Shown: positions 12,880 through 24,808, counted from the stretch's first letter. The stretch: 64,000 nucleotides of DNA from Odontesthes bonariensis (GCF_027942865.1 NC_134510.1:17973209-18037208); one strand, 5' to 3'. Notes: a model not told the origin generated them from the letters alone. A program made the numbers and translations.

Positions 12880-15800
12880 GTAAAAAAAAAACAAACAAAA
12901 AAAAACTCATGTGTGTGTCTCTGCATGATAACCCTTCGAAGCAGGTGAATGTAGGCGATCTAAACTCTGTAAGTGCGCTAAATCTTTACCTGTCTTCCTC
13001 GGACACATAAGGCAATTTAGTCGGTTTGCAATGTTTTTGTTATGATTTTCCAATCGGTGAGCGAACTTTTACTATTAATTACTATCCATTCATTTAATAA
13101 GTAGCCTCCTAGATGGGACCTTACTTATAAATCTTTCGCCCTCTCGGCTTAAATGGGATTTTTCGGCATGAGCTGCAAATTGTAATGGCTTGACCAACGC
13201 TTAACACTCACTGCGCAGCTAATTGTGTAAAACTGAATACTTAAGGTCTCGAGCAGCACGTTTAGACTCCAAGGAGCGTATTTATGTATGATGGAAAATT
13301 AAAAGAACACAAGCTGTAACTCTTCTTTTTTTATTCCTTCGACCGTCATTAAAAGCACCGGGGGATGAAGTTACAGGCTTCAGGCTGAATAAACTGAATT
13401 TCAACATGAAAAGCATGACTCGCAATGCTAATGTCACAGGGCACTTCAAGCGTTCTAGGAAAGGTGCATATCAAGTGATTTGCTAATGGGATTTGTAATG
13501 CTGCAAAGGGAAGATATGTTAACACACCGGGGCTGCCACAGCAAAACAAAAAGCAGCCGCTGAAAGAAAATGAGGAAGTTAATAGGTGATTACAGAAAAT
13601 TAAAATTTCCCTTTATTTGTTATTCTGACGGCTGCATAAACAGGAGCTCTGGTGTTAGTTAAGCTGATAACGATCTTAAATATGAGCTAATCCAGAGATC
13701 ACGGCTTTTGTGGTCTGCTTTTATGCACTTTCCCCACACTTGTGTTTTTACTTGACCAATTATGAAAAGGCAACATTGTTAAATATTTGCGATTTGTTTG
13801 TTTTCAACAAAGCGTCTCGCGTCCTCGACCGTGCGCTGCACATTTGTACCATATGCTCTCTAATTTATTGAGCAAGGGGATAAAACCTCCCACCCTCGAG
13901 TTACTTTTCACTTGTCCCAACACGTCTCCCAAAAAACTTGTGACCATACTTCTAAACCCCTTTGGAATAAAATTAATTTCACCCAACTTGTAGCTGCTAT
14001 AATGTAGCGATCATGTCATTTTAACAAGCTGATTCGTGTGCTTCGAAACATGTTCATCGTAGGAAGCTATTTCATATTAGGACAAGCCTTTTCGAACCTT
14101 TTTTGGACAACCGGCAAGAGAAATCACATTGCAGACTCATGGCATTTTTTTTTTCAACTTTTTCCCCCTAGTCGTCTCCATATGACGCGCACACAACGGG
14201 CATGGCTGGGGCGCTCACTTACCATCCATACGGGAGTCCAGGGTACCCCTACCAACTCAACGACCCGGCTTACCGCAAAAATGCCACCAGGGACGCCACG
14301 GCCACCTTGAAGGCCTGGCTGCAGGAGCACAGGAAGAACCCGTACCCGACGAAAGGAGAGAAGATCATGCTGGCCATTATCACCAAGATGACCCTGACGC
14401 AGGTCTCCACCTGGTTCGCCAACGCCAGGAGGAGGCTCAAGAAGGAGAACAAGATGACCTGGGCGCCCAGGAATAAGAGCGAGGATGAGGACGAGGAGGA
14501 CGGGGACGGGGAGAGGAAAGAGGTGGAGCGCTCAGACAAAACCCTGGATAACAGCGAGGCGTCGGCGGAGGATGAAGGTGGGGTGTCATCTAGCGACCGA
14601 GCCGGTGCTCAAATGAACAATTCAGGCTTGGATTGCAAAGACGTGGATACCCCGTTTATTTACTGCTGAACTTGATGTGTGCAACAGCATTTAGAGTTCA
14701 TTTATATAGAGATATATAGGATAGGCCTACATATATGTAAAAAAAAACATTGAAATAATTAAATTGCAAAATTAATTTTAAATGAAACCTTCTGCTTTTA
14801 ACCTAATTATGTATCCGTCTTGGTTCATATAATGGTTAGATAACCACGCAGATGATTATTAATTGTAATGAAAACGAGGCTCTAAGACTCAACGCTACAC
14901 TAAATGACCTGTTAGAGGGAACATTTTATTTTCTTTAACATGATTAATGACAGGTCACCGACAAAGCAGACACACAATAAGCACTCACCAGGAGTGTAGT
15001 AAAAGGAATTGACTGTTAATGCCACTCCCATAATGACAGTTCCACGTGATTATGTAAAAAGATAAGCATGTGCTAATGGTTGTACTATAAAAACATATGT
15101 TTAATTAATAAGCTTCTATATAAACAGATATGAATTATGAACATTTTTATTTCTTCAATATAGCCTAAAAGTTTCACATCAGTTAGGTTTTAGAATCCCA
15201 GTGAAGATCAATTTAGTATAATTTATTTCGTTCTTTCTGTGTGTGAAACATTCGTTTTCTTTCACTGTGTAGGCCAATTTTTTATTTCACAGTCTCATTT
15301 TTCTCCTCTTGTCTTAGGCATCAGCTTGCACGTGGACACTCTGACGGACCACTCGTGCTCTGCAGAGTCGGACGGGGAGAAGGTCAGTTGTGTGGGCGAG
15401 CTGAGCTCCGACCGGACGGCCGACAAATGCGAGGAGGACGACGAGGACCCGAGCCACGACCATCGGGTTCAGCTCTCACCCCAAGCCGTCACGTCGTCAC
15501 CTCTGACGGGAGTAGAAGCTCCGGTTATAAGTCATCACCATCACCACCATCAACTCCATCATCTCCACCACCTCCACAGCCAGCGCGAGGATTTGGCCCG
15601 GAGCCTCGTCATTGGCAACAATATAAACGCCAGTAAACTATCTTCGTGCTTTGACAGCAGGCCTTCTTCTGGGGCTTCGCAGAACCCTACGGTCAAGCCC
15701 AAATTGTGGTCTCTGGCGGAGATTGCTACCTCGGACCAAAAGCAGCAACATCAGCAACAGCAACTGGGGCAGTCTGGGCAACCGAATTGCCCCTCCTCCA

Positions 15801-16204
15801 GCGGAGGACTCCTCACTCCCCCAACGCCTTCCACAACCTCCCCTGCTGCCAGCTCCCCCTCCCTTTACCCGGCCCCCTCCATCCTTGGAAGACCTATTTA
15901 TTACACTTCTCCCTTTTATAGCAATTACACAAACTATGGCAACTTCAGCCCCCTGCAGGGTCAAGGGATCCTGCGCTATACTAACTCATCTGGAGTGAGT
16001 CTGGCTGCTGCCGCCGCCGCCGCCGCCGCCGCTGCTGCAGCAAACGAGGGTCTCAGCTCCTCTCACCAGGCTGTGGAGGCCAGCACAAACCCCAAACACA
16101 GGCCAGACTCCCCCCTCGTTAAAAATAACCCAAACCAGATTGTTGTTGTCGAGCAGCAGCAGCCTTTCAGACCCGCAAATTTAGACTCTAAGAAAGGTAC
16201 GTAA
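12640..16204 (+). CDS. irx2a: irx2a, Iroquois-class TALE homeodomain transcription factor (gene-level entry, three recognised coding exons)
   Basis: Joining 12640-12879, 14172-14577 and 15318-16196 gives 508 complete codons plus one base. All junctions are GT/AG and in phase. Mammalian IRX2 is somewhat shorter (about 470 residues), the difference being His-, Gln- and Ala-rich insertions here. Order of parts: Iroquois N-terminus (1-80); YDAHTTGM linker (84-91); TALE homeodomain about 112-174 with the PYP insertion at 137-139 and recognition helix WFANARR at 161-167; acidic stretch about 183-197; the irx2-specific block [20 protein letters not shown] (216-235); Iro-type motif [13 protein letters not shown] (342-354); and [16 protein letters not shown] (407-423). 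Irx2 is a nuclear DNA-binding regulator of neural, limb/fin and organ patterning. The paralogue choice is firm from the post-homeodomain block. The 'a' suffix assumes the teleost irx1a-2a-4a cluster. If intron 3 is not spliced, the frame ends in KKGT at 16204. Confidence 0.93.
12880..14171 (+). other. irx2a: irx2a intron 1
   Basis: 1,292 bp from GT at 12880 to AG at 14171, with a T-rich tract just before the acceptor. The middle (about 13350-13560) is unique and repeat-free and could hold regulatory sites, but nothing specific is recognised. Open frames on both strands near 13790-13990 have no known motif. Confidence 0.85.
14172..14577 (+). CDS. irx2a: irx2a exon 2 (TALE homeodomain)
   Basis: Codes residues 81-215 plus the first base of Gly216. 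It begins [20 protein letters not shown], matching the IRX2 linker, then [20 protein letters not shown] and the rest of the homeodomain (DNA 14265-14453). Signature features are NPYPTKGEK for the TALE three-residue loop and the third helix [17 protein letters not shown], which contacts DNA. The tail is acidic ([15 protein letters not shown]) and ends SAEDEG, typical of IRX2. The donor is GAAG|GTGGGG at 14578. The start chosen is the splice acceptor, not the internal Met at 14202. Confidence 0.96.
14578..15317 (+). other. irx2a: irx2a intron 2
   Basis: 740 bp, GT at 14578 to AG at 15317, phase 1. AT-rich, with several TAATTAA-type homeodomain cores (for example near 14757-14762 and 15099-15108) that could allow auto- or cross-regulation. 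That role is only an inference. The in-frame stop at 14667-14669 shows that read-through would truncate the protein. Confidence 0.85.
15318..16196 (+). CDS. irx2a: irx2a exon 3 (transactivation and Iro-motif region)
   Basis: Codes residues 216-508. It opens with the IRX2 hallmark [20 protein letters not shown] and continues with PLTGVEAPV, which IRX2 also has. The middle carries a His-rich run (11 His in 15 residues from about 288), then [14 protein letters not shown], a Gln-rich run (QQHQQQQ), [11 protein letters not shown], the conserved [18 protein letters not shown], and 13 consecutive Ala from about 445. It ends NLDSKK before the donor AAAG|GTACGT at 16197. Homopolymer runs of His, Gln and Ala are not part of the mammalian IRX2 core and are probably lineage-specific expansions. 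Confidence 0.93.
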
Positions 16205-17424
16205 TAACGTGACGCACTGAACTGTTACCAAAATGATAACTTATGAAAACTTATTTAATCTTATGTTGAATCTTGGAATTGTATTTTAATAAAACGATGA
16301 GGGGGGGGGGGGGGGGGGGGGGGGGGTGCTCCACTGGTGGAAGTAAAACGAGTTCACTTGTTTCCAATGCAAACTAACTGGTTACTTTTGTGTCACTTCC
16401 ACACTTTGTGTCATTGCTGTGACGGGGTGATCTCTCTGTCTCTGCCTTAGTTTGAGTAAGTTGGACCTTTAGTTTTGCATCAGAGACAAGCGACATTTTA
16501 CAGCCGCTGACAGAGTAAAAAGAGACATTAGGGCTGGGTGATAAACTAAAAGTCTTTGTGAGAAAGACAATTCGCAGCGAACGCATACGGTGGCTTATTA
16601 TTCATTTTCAGTGCAGTCATTTTAGGGAATAAAGACTAGATCTTCTTTTTTTTCACTATATGCATATTTGTAGTCTGTCTCTATCTCATGGGGTCGTTCA
16701 AAAACAAAGCGATGGGATTTTTTTTTTCCATCTGCAACAAGCTTGCCTTAAAACTCAGCAAAGGCACGACAAGCCTGTTGCAAACGAAAGCGCAAAAAAG
16801 TCAGCTATGAGTAAATCTATAAAAGACAGGCCGCGACTAGTCTAACCACGCAAACTAGCCCACGCGCACAGGCACGCGCACGCACACACATTGGCAGCCT
16901 GTGAATCCAATAAGCAGAGAAATGTTGCCATAGCTTTGAGCAGGAATCCTATTTTTAATGTTTCCTTTGTATATGTGTGCGTCTGTGTGTGAGAGCGAGA
17001 GAGAGTGCGTGCGCGCGTGTGTGTGTGTGCGTGCACAGTGGGCTCCAGACCTTATCTGTCAGCTTAGGATAATTATAATTACACAGGGTCAGCCAAAAGC
17101 AAACAAATTAGTTTGCTCTGCGCAGTCGTGCAACTTCACATCTTCAAATGTCACTGAGGTGGTTGTGGAGGTTACTTTCCTCTCGCACATTAAAAGCTTG
17201 CCCAACGTGCCGCTGATTAGCCTAAAGACGATCTTAGCAGCACTTAGGCCGGGGGGATTTTAATAAGCACTTGCAGTATAGAGATGTTTTTTGATTTTTT
17301 TTTTTTGCCTTTTAATGTATATTATTTTTGGTTGGAGTCAGTCTGACAACGTCTGTGTTCTCTGGGGCTGAGGATGGAATTGATCAAACGATGTGGGATT
17401 TTTTTTTTATTTCCACGCTCTGCA
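16197..17424 (+). other. irx2a: irx2a intron 3 (3' border provisional)
   Basis: A consensus donor GTACGT is at 16197. The only strong downstream acceptor I see is the T-rich tract ending CTGCAG at 17424, but the codons after it do not match the expected IRX2 C-terminus, so the border is a guess. The intron contains an AATAAA and a G tract at its start, a GT/GA-rich stretch around 16975-17035, and a unique low-repeat block at 17040-17280. Confidence 0.45.
16288..16326 (+). terminator. irx2a: possible early poly(A) signal with adjacent 26-base G tract
   Basis: AATAAA at 16288-16293 is followed after seven bases by 26 consecutive G (16301-16326). It lies 84 bp beyond the stop that would be used if intron 3 were retained. 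G-rich downstream elements are known to help cleavage and polyadenylation, so a short transcript ending here is plausible. It is equally possible that this is just an intronic homopolymer. Confidence 0.35.
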
Positions 17425-18130
17425 GGTAGGTGTCACAATTGCTTTGACTATAAAACGAGAAAAGGACGCAACCTTTTAGCCTCAAGTTTTTAACCCTCAT
17501 AACCTTCACTCCAAACCGGATCTAGTGCCACCATCTTGTCGGAATGAACGCTGCTACCGCCTCCTCAGCAGACGCAGACTGAGACATCCACACGTTTGTC
17601 AGATGATCATTGTGTTATTTCAGGTGTGTTGTTGGATGGACAATAGGTTCCACGTGCTGGTTTTAAACACATCTCCCATTATATGTGATTTACATGTTAT
17701 TTCTCAGGTTCCTCTTGTTTGCTTTTTTTTTTTTTTTTCTTGCCACGGCATATTATTTCACTATGTATTTAACGTGTGGGAAACAACATTTGGCCTGAAA
17801 CCGTTTTTTTTTTTCAAGGAGGTATCTTGATGAACTGATGTGAACTCGAGGACTTCAAAGTGGAAAAGCCTACATTTGATATTTATTTTTTTAAGCGATG
17901 GCGGAAAGGTGCCTATAATTTATGCAAGTTGTATTGCAAAAATGGGAAACTGACATCTTCTGTTTGTTTTGTAAATATACATATATATTATGGACGGTTT
18001 TTATTTGAAACGCATTTGGGAAAAGAACAACAACAACAGAAACTACGACTACACATTCTTGTTATCAGGAGTACTTTTACTAATTTATATCTTTGAATGT
18101 ACATAAAATAAAACACGCTAGTATAAATAT
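17425..18130 (+). other. irx2a: probable irx2a terminal exon, mostly 3' UTR
   Basis: After the putative acceptor at 17424 no frame resembles the IRX2 tail. In phase 1 the frame would add 22 residues before a stop near 17492. The remainder is AT-rich, with TTGTAAATATACATATATAT near 17970, and ends with AATAAA at 18107-18112 inside ACATAAAATAAAAC, so cleavage would fall near 18125-18135. The signal and AT-rich composition support a 3' UTR. The coding part is unresolved. Confidence 0.5.
18107..18112 (+). terminator. irx2a: irx2a poly(A) signal
   Basis: Canonical AATAAA at the end of the AT-rich presumed 3' UTR, followed by T/GT-rich sequence. It is the most likely main end of the irx2a transcript. 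Confidence 0.55.
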
Positions 18131-18550
18131 GCTGGCGGGTCATTATATATATTATTCAAATGAGAAAATATTAAACTGTTTTCCCAACTATTACATTTAT
18201 CTTTGGGAGTCCTTATTTTATTCAAAACAGACTTGTATTTAACACTGGGACTTTTTTTTTTTTTTTTTTACATTCTCTCTGTCCATTGTTCTTTTATTTT
18301 GCCAGTCAAGCGCAGATGGGAAATACTTGATGAGTCTCACTATTCATAACCATTATGAGTTTTCACAGATTGCACAATCCATTCTTCCTAAATGGACAAT
18401 CATTTTCTTTTAGGGCCTCGTTCTGCTTAGGGAATCTCCCTCGGTCACATATTCACGACCTTGATGGGGATAAACGACATGCTTATTTCATTTTTTCTCT
18501 CCTTTTCCTCTCTCCTCTCGCCCTGCCACACATTTATTTTCATGTGTGAT

Positions 18551-18800
18551 TAATACAAGCGAGGGACGCATCGGGCATTATGGGCTCCCAGCGGGGCCGT
18601 CCCTGGAGCTTTTTAGCCTGGTTCAAGATGGGTCAGCCCTGCCTGCTTCATTACGGCGCGGCATCGAGCAATCCATAAAAGTCTATCTAAGCATCTGCCA
18701 GCTCCAATGGGCTGTGTGATGGGCCCTAATCGGACAGGCTTTCCCCTGCTTTTCATCATGGCTTGGGCATTATAGGAGAGAGCTAATTAAACAATTTAGA
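18551..18800. promoter_or_regulatory. candidate conserved enhancer immediately 3' of irx2a
   Basis: A GC-balanced unique block with GGGCATTATGGGCTCCC, CAATCCATAAAAGTC (a Hox/Cdx-like site), CCCTAATCGG, GGGCATTATAGG and GCTAATTAAAC, the last a homeodomain core. It stands out from the AT-rich, T-tract-containing flanks and sits less than 0.5 kb beyond the gene end. That enhancers lie around Irx genes is well established; that this is one of them is inference. Confidence 0.35.
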
Positions 18801-21800
18801 CCGAAAGCAAACTTCAGTTCTGAATATATTATTATCATTACTGACATAATGACCCTTTTCTCTTTAATTTGGTCATATTTTTTTCACGATTCTTTGGAAA
18901 TAAATCCCAATATTCCCCCTCTCAGTTGTGGCCTTAAAATACTCTGGGTAAAAAATATGATATTTCCTTCCTCCAAGAGGAGCCTCCCCATCATCGCTCT
19001 CAGTCAGACTAAAAGCTAATCCTTCATTTTCCAGCTGAATTTGAGCTTGAGTGTTCAAATATCATGGGAACCCCACCCCAATTCAAGAACGCAATATTTA
19101 GTTGCCACCAGGGAGGCGGTGAAGGTTAAACCCACCTAAAGTCAGCCAGTCCATCTCTGAGGCTGACATGAATCTTTGTAACATACATTTTTGCTGTGAT
19201 TTGTTGTAAATAGTGCCTCATTACCAGGGATGGTCCTGAAGTCACTTTTAGTAAAAGAAAGAAAAGAGGGCTTCTTGTTTAAATTCAGCGTTGCTTTCCT
19301 TTAGATCATCCTTGACTTAATATATTTTTACTGACTAATTTATCATTTACATCTCTGGCAGCAACCTACTGTCTATGGAAGTCATGAACGTTATAGCCCC
19401 TGGCCAGCTCCTTCTTCCTCAGTCCAAACACTTTCATTAGGAGCTGATTTATTGAAATGCATGCTTTATTCTCAGGTGGGCTCCCCCAGGGACTAGGCAG
19501 TGTTGTCAAATAGCACCAGAGGCAGTCTCCAAAGCACACAGAGGCCTGGCCTCTCATTCGCTCCCTCTTTCTCTCACCTGCTGCTGCTCCCTTCAAATGT
19601 CAACATTTGTTCTCAATAAAAAGAGTTATTGTTTCTGTGGGGGGAAAAAAAAGAAAAAGAAAAAAGATGCTGGCCAACCGGTCACGTTTGAACACATGAA
19701 AAGAAACTTCCACCCCGCCTCTTTGTTTGATTGAGAGCAACTGCAGGTGAAAATAGGAACAAGGCGGTGATTGCACATGATAAACCTCAAGCTGTGAAGC
19801 CAGTTATGAAACGATTGTGAATTTATGCCACAATTAGTCACAATTGTGCAAAGGAATTTCCGTTCCCTTTGAAGAACCTGCTCTTTGGCTCAGATTCATT
19901 AAACTTGTGGCAGAAGAAACCAGAGTGCCCTTGACAACGACTGGATATTGATCCTCAAGGGTGAAACAGACTGTGTTACCCAGACTACTATGGAAGCTTA
20001 TGGCTAAGCCTGTGTTTTAAAGTGGGGTGACAATTCACACTTATCTAGATATTCTTTAATTCCACACATTGCATATCAATTACAGACATAATCCTATCAT
20101 ATAGCTCACCAATGAGTGTGTGTTCCACACTAAGGACTAGTTGTCATTGAAAACTAAATTGATGGTATCAGAGGGCCCACAGGCTTCGGCTACACATAGA
20201 CTGAAGAGCGGAATGGGACTTGCTATCCTTATCGCTGATCAAATAAGCAGCTCGTATATGCAGATAATTTAGCAGCTCTTTATATAATTTATCCTTCTAT
20301 CAACCCTGTCTCCTCCAAAATACCTCAAACATTAATCTCTGATGCAAACATGCTGAAGCCAGAGTTTTCTTGTGGCAATAGACGTTTGGCAAAGGCAGTA
20401 ATTAATTTGTGGGGATGGTAAATAAAACTATTTGGGAATACATGAATGAGCTACAGATACAGACTTGACAAGGAAAATTAAAGAGACATTCAACATGGAT
20501 ATGAGTTTACAGTTTGTATACTTTGACCTCCAATTGTGTCTGTCATGGACACAAGCCTGAAGACTTAGCATTTTTCCTTAATCTAATTTGTAGTACAGTT
20601 ATCTCCCACGATCTACTGATACATTTATAATGTTCTTCGGGGCTCCTTCTGGAATGCAAATGACAAAAGAAAAAAAACGATCCTCTTTCAATTCACGGAT
20701 AGACATAACAAACTTCGTACAGCCATGTGCAAGGATCTCAAACATTTTTCACAGCATAGTCACAGATCTGTTTTAAATAAAGCGAGAAATAGACATAAAA
20801 AGCATCATTACCCTTTGATTTAACCTTTTTTTAATTCTGCCCTTTCAGATGCTCTTATACCTTTCATGCTAAACCCACCTATTAAGACTTAACCATAAAT
20901 ACTGCTGATGTTCAGACTTAACCGTAAGTAGTACTAATATTGAGGGGAGACTGAGAGACCAGAGAGGTTGGCGTACAAATCAGGTACAGTTGTGTTTAAT
21001 AAAACACATCAAAGTGGATGGGGGACTTTTAAAAATGAGTCCGGGGTCCTGTCCTCTCGTAAAGGTGTCAGGTGAAATGTTCACTACTCTGGATGATCAA
21101 GGGGAGTAAACTGTGCAGGATTTTAGTGCACACGCACCCACAGAAGGTACACATGCGCCTCCTCACTAAACTACTGCACATGCACCCACTCCCAGACTGT
21201 GAGACGCTAATACATGTTCATGCAACGGTCTAAACAAGGCCATTAAAAGCCCTGACTTCCACTCCTAATTGACAGTTATGTGGTGAGTAAACACCCTGCA
21301 GTAGTGCACCTTTAGGCTATCTGTCCGGCAAAAACCTGCTGTGAAAACTCTTGTTATTCAGATTATTAAAAGTGAGGTGCAAAATAAAAAAAAAAGAGAA
21401 TATATTTAGAATTGTCCATTATATAAAACAAAATAGTCGCTTTTAGTTCTTCGTATTCTGTAAGCACTCAAGACATTATTCAAAATCATTATTGTGGTAT
21501 AGCGATTTGATAATATCTACACATTTTGTGCAAGTACTTTTCATTAGAATTAGATTTTCTTAACTCACTTTTCTTACAATTCTCACATTACAATGTCAGT
21601 GTCAATTGAATGTCCTCCGATATTGACACATGTAACTGGAGACCATCTTGCAAAGGGTCCATACAGTCACAATGGCTGTCAAGTGTTTGAATTCCTGCCT
21701 ATGAGTACTAAGTAGTCTTTACGATATTATTGCATGACCACATAGTATTCATGTGTTGGACCACCCCCATCTTTGACCTCAGTCTTCAGTCTAAACTCAG

Positions 21801-24366
21801 CCAAAACATCTGTGAAGTTTCACGAGTGTATCTTGCACAGCTGTGACACTATCATACTGACAAAATCTGTCAACAGACAGACATATTAACACCTGCCACA
21901 GTGTTCAAAACCTCCTTTGAGGTATGTTTCAGGACAACATTTTGCCATGATGACACACACACACGCACACAGAGAGAGGGAGAGAGAGAGAGAGAGACAA
22001 GCTTGTTCAACTATAGTTTACACAACAGAGAGATCAAACAACAACATTATCTTCAGGCAGAGGCTTCTTCATGTACATAAGGACTTGTAAAGGGGGTCTT
22101 TCCTGTCTTGAGCAATAACCTTAGACAATCACACTTTATAACGGCTATTTATTTTAATTTCTTCTGTCCTTAGAAGTGCCTTGCAATAAATTTGCACATA
22201 GCCTAACAGTCTTCAACAGTCCACATGTGAAAATGTCTTTGGGAAAGATACTGAACCCCATATTGCTCCCCCAACAGGGTTATCTGTGTGTTCGTGTGCC
22301 TTTGATTGAAAAAAGCACTTCATAGGTGAGAAAACAAAGCAAGCAAACTAACAAAAGACCTAAGAGATACTATATGAATGTGTGTGTGAATAGGTGAACA
22401 TAGCTTGTAGTGTAAAAGCAGTTCATTTACATTTTTATTCATTTACAAAGCCCAACTCAAACCTTTATAATTACTACAAAGGTGACTGCATAACTGATGG
22501 TGTAATATTAGCGTTAAGCTTTTGTCCATATCAGGAAAACGTGTTGGTCCAGGTTACATAATGAAAATATAGTTCACAGACTCATATTCTGATATGTTTT
22601 GAATGTTTGCTTCAAAAGAAAAGAAATTAAAAAAACATTTTTGTATGTGGAATCTATTTTTCATATCCATTACTATCTGTTACAAGTTTACAGTCAAACA
22701 ACATTTGAGACAAAATACATTAAAACATAGACAATTTTCAATTTAATTTCAAACAAAGACATGCTTCTACTAAAATCCATATATGAACACAGCATTGCTC
22801 CATTATAGAAAGAAAAAAGTGGTGACTTGAGACAAGAGAACAGTCAAAAGACTATATATTTTTAGTGGGGTTCTACCACTGTCAGCCTCTCTGTCTTAAT
22901 ACCCCTTACTCATGGCACAGTACATAAATATGCTCAGCTGTCATGTGCAACACACAGACCAACTGGTACACAACTCAAAAGAGTCACTGAGGACTGAAAA
23001 AGACAAACACACAAAAAACTGAAATTAAAAAACCGAGAGGTTCCAGGTTGTTACTCTAAGTTTGAGTTGCACATTACTCTGCCAGCAGTAAACAGATTAT
23101 GATTTGATTATAAACATGCTATATGAAATACATCCAACCTACTGAACTGAAGGAAGACTAACATCCTATTTCATTGTTAAAATCACACAAAATAAAACAA
23201 CTTCCAACATATTTTCACAGGGTTAGCAGCACGTCCGCATGACATAAGTAATACTACAAATGTGATTTGACTTCTATTCCGTTTGGGCATTGTCGCAGCG
23301 GGTTTATAGTTGAAATGTGTTTTATTTAACTAAACTGAATGGCTGCTTCACTGCACACTGTAATATGTGCTTGACAATCAGTTACACCTCTATCATGAAT
23401 TCCCAACCGTCAGCTTTTAAGACCAAGGAGTCTTAGGCAAACATGAGAAAACGTGAATTTCTCCTCCGGTCTGTCTGGGGTGTTTTATAAATGAGCTCAA
23501 TGTTTTTTTGTTTTTTTCACATCAAGTGCTCTGTGAAACATCAGGGAAGTGATTCATGTTAAATAGTATCTGTCAGACTTGTCAGCTAATTAACCAAACC
23601 TGTGCTTAAGGCCCACACAGTCTCGTGACTTCTAACTTGATTGTATCTCTCAACTTCAGCTACATTCACGCGGCAAAAGCATAGAGTGCAAATAAAAAGT
23701 ACTAAATGGAAATCTGTTTCAGTGAGCTGTGACCCCATATGCTCACTTAATGTAACCTAGAAGACTTGCCTTTAAGCACAGTTTAAGGCACCTTAAACTG
23801 TTAGCTGTGAAAATGTTCATTTTAAAAACCCCATTTAAACACGTTGTATCACTTCAAATTATTTCTCGATGCAATGAATTAGGAAAGACGCTGGAAAAGT
23901 CTCAATGGGCAACATCTTTGAGATGAAAGCAAAAAGCTGTAAGAGCATGATTTGACCTCGTTAACTGTCAATCTAAGTATTGATTACCACCTTAAGTTTA
24001 TACAGTTTTGACTTTTTCAGACTGTTGATGATTTCTGCAAAAACTGTTTTCCACAAAAATAAAACATAGTTTTAATATCTTGTATTAAATAAGGTTTGAC
24101 AAAACATAGTCCGAAGCAAATTGTTTGAGAGTTCCTTAAAAGAAAAAAAACACATCTTTGTGCTCACTGTAATATAACCTTGGAGAGAATGCCACATTCT
24201 TTTTTTGTTTGCCTACATGAAAGCCTCCCTGTTTGATTTGGAAGTCAGTGTTGGTATCAGATCTAATTCAGCTTCTTTTGAGTACCTGGCCATTTCAGAA
24301 TAGCATAGAGTAACTGTGGAAATTTAATTTCAATGGACGGTTATTGATTAATTAGGTTAGCAAACT
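18801..24366. other. gene-free DNA downstream of irx2a
   Basis: About 5.5 kb without recognisable genes. A mixed A/G tract at 19640-19666 and a (GA)n-type tract at about 21970-21998 are the only simple repeats of note. The 20940-21350 stretch is somewhat richer in GC and CA and might be an old repeat, but I cannot name it. Open frames longer than 60 codons are almost absent from 19850 to 24620. Confidence 0.45.
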
Positions 24367-24808
24367 GTTACGATCTGTGTATCTTGTGTTTTTTCTCTGT
24401 CTGGTTTCAGTTTTGCCATTTCCTCCCTTTTTTTTCTCAGTTCCCTCCTGCCAGTCCTCAGCTCCACTCCCTTCACCTGTGTTCATTTAACCTCTGCTGC
24501 ACTTACTGACTAATCACTCTTCCCACAGTATTTAGCCTGCCGGTTTGTTCTCAGCATTTGTCAGATCCTCACCGTCACTTCTCTTGAGCTGTTCCGAGTG
24601 TCTTGTCTTGTCTTGTCTTTTCTTGTCAGTTCGGTCTTGTTCGGTCTGCATTTGATTTAGTTTTCCATGTTTTGTTCAATGGATTTCCGGCTTTGCCGCG
24701 CTTTTGTTTTAAAATGAACAGTTTATAGTTCCATTTTTGCCTCCTGGCTCTCACTCCATGTCTGCACTTGAGTCCTCCTTCTTCGCCTCCACCAGCGAAA
24801 CGTGACAC
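24367..24808 (-). mobile_element. small non-autonomous repeat, copy 1 (inverted relative to copy at 32364)
   Basis: Its reverse complement aligns with 32364-32854. Shared landmarks are GTGTCACGTT at one end, GAGAAGGAGGACCC/GAAGGAGGACTC, GACGGTGAGGATCTG, then AAATACTG and a TGATTGGTGAGTG/TGATTAGTCAGTA block. On the + strand this copy holds a TCTTGTCTTGTCTTGTC pentamer run at 24601-24617. No coding capacity is evident. The GAGGTCGTGGCGTGGAGAAG end in the second copy belongs to a repeat type I recognise as common in fish, but I cannot name its superfamily. Confidence 0.7.

Noticed and set aside
12537..13010. 157-codon + strand frame overlapping irx2a exon 1
   Set aside because: It is the exon read in another phase and continues through intron 1; the Irx2 frame is unambiguous.
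14270..14539. 89-codon antisense frame across the homeodomain
   Set aside because: Shadow of the conserved coding strand: a poly-Ser run opposite the acidic Glu/Asp codons.
15535..15580. His-rich run as a cloning tag or vector contamination
   Set aside because: It lies inside a natural exon, uses mixed CAT/CAC codons interrupted by Gln and Leu, and is followed by irx2 sequence in frame.
16477..16515. ASETSDILQPL reading as the missing irx2 terminal exon
   Set aside because: Superficially like the IRX2 tail, but the only nearby acceptor (CTTTAG, 16473) puts it in the wrong phase, and the resemblance is a few residues.
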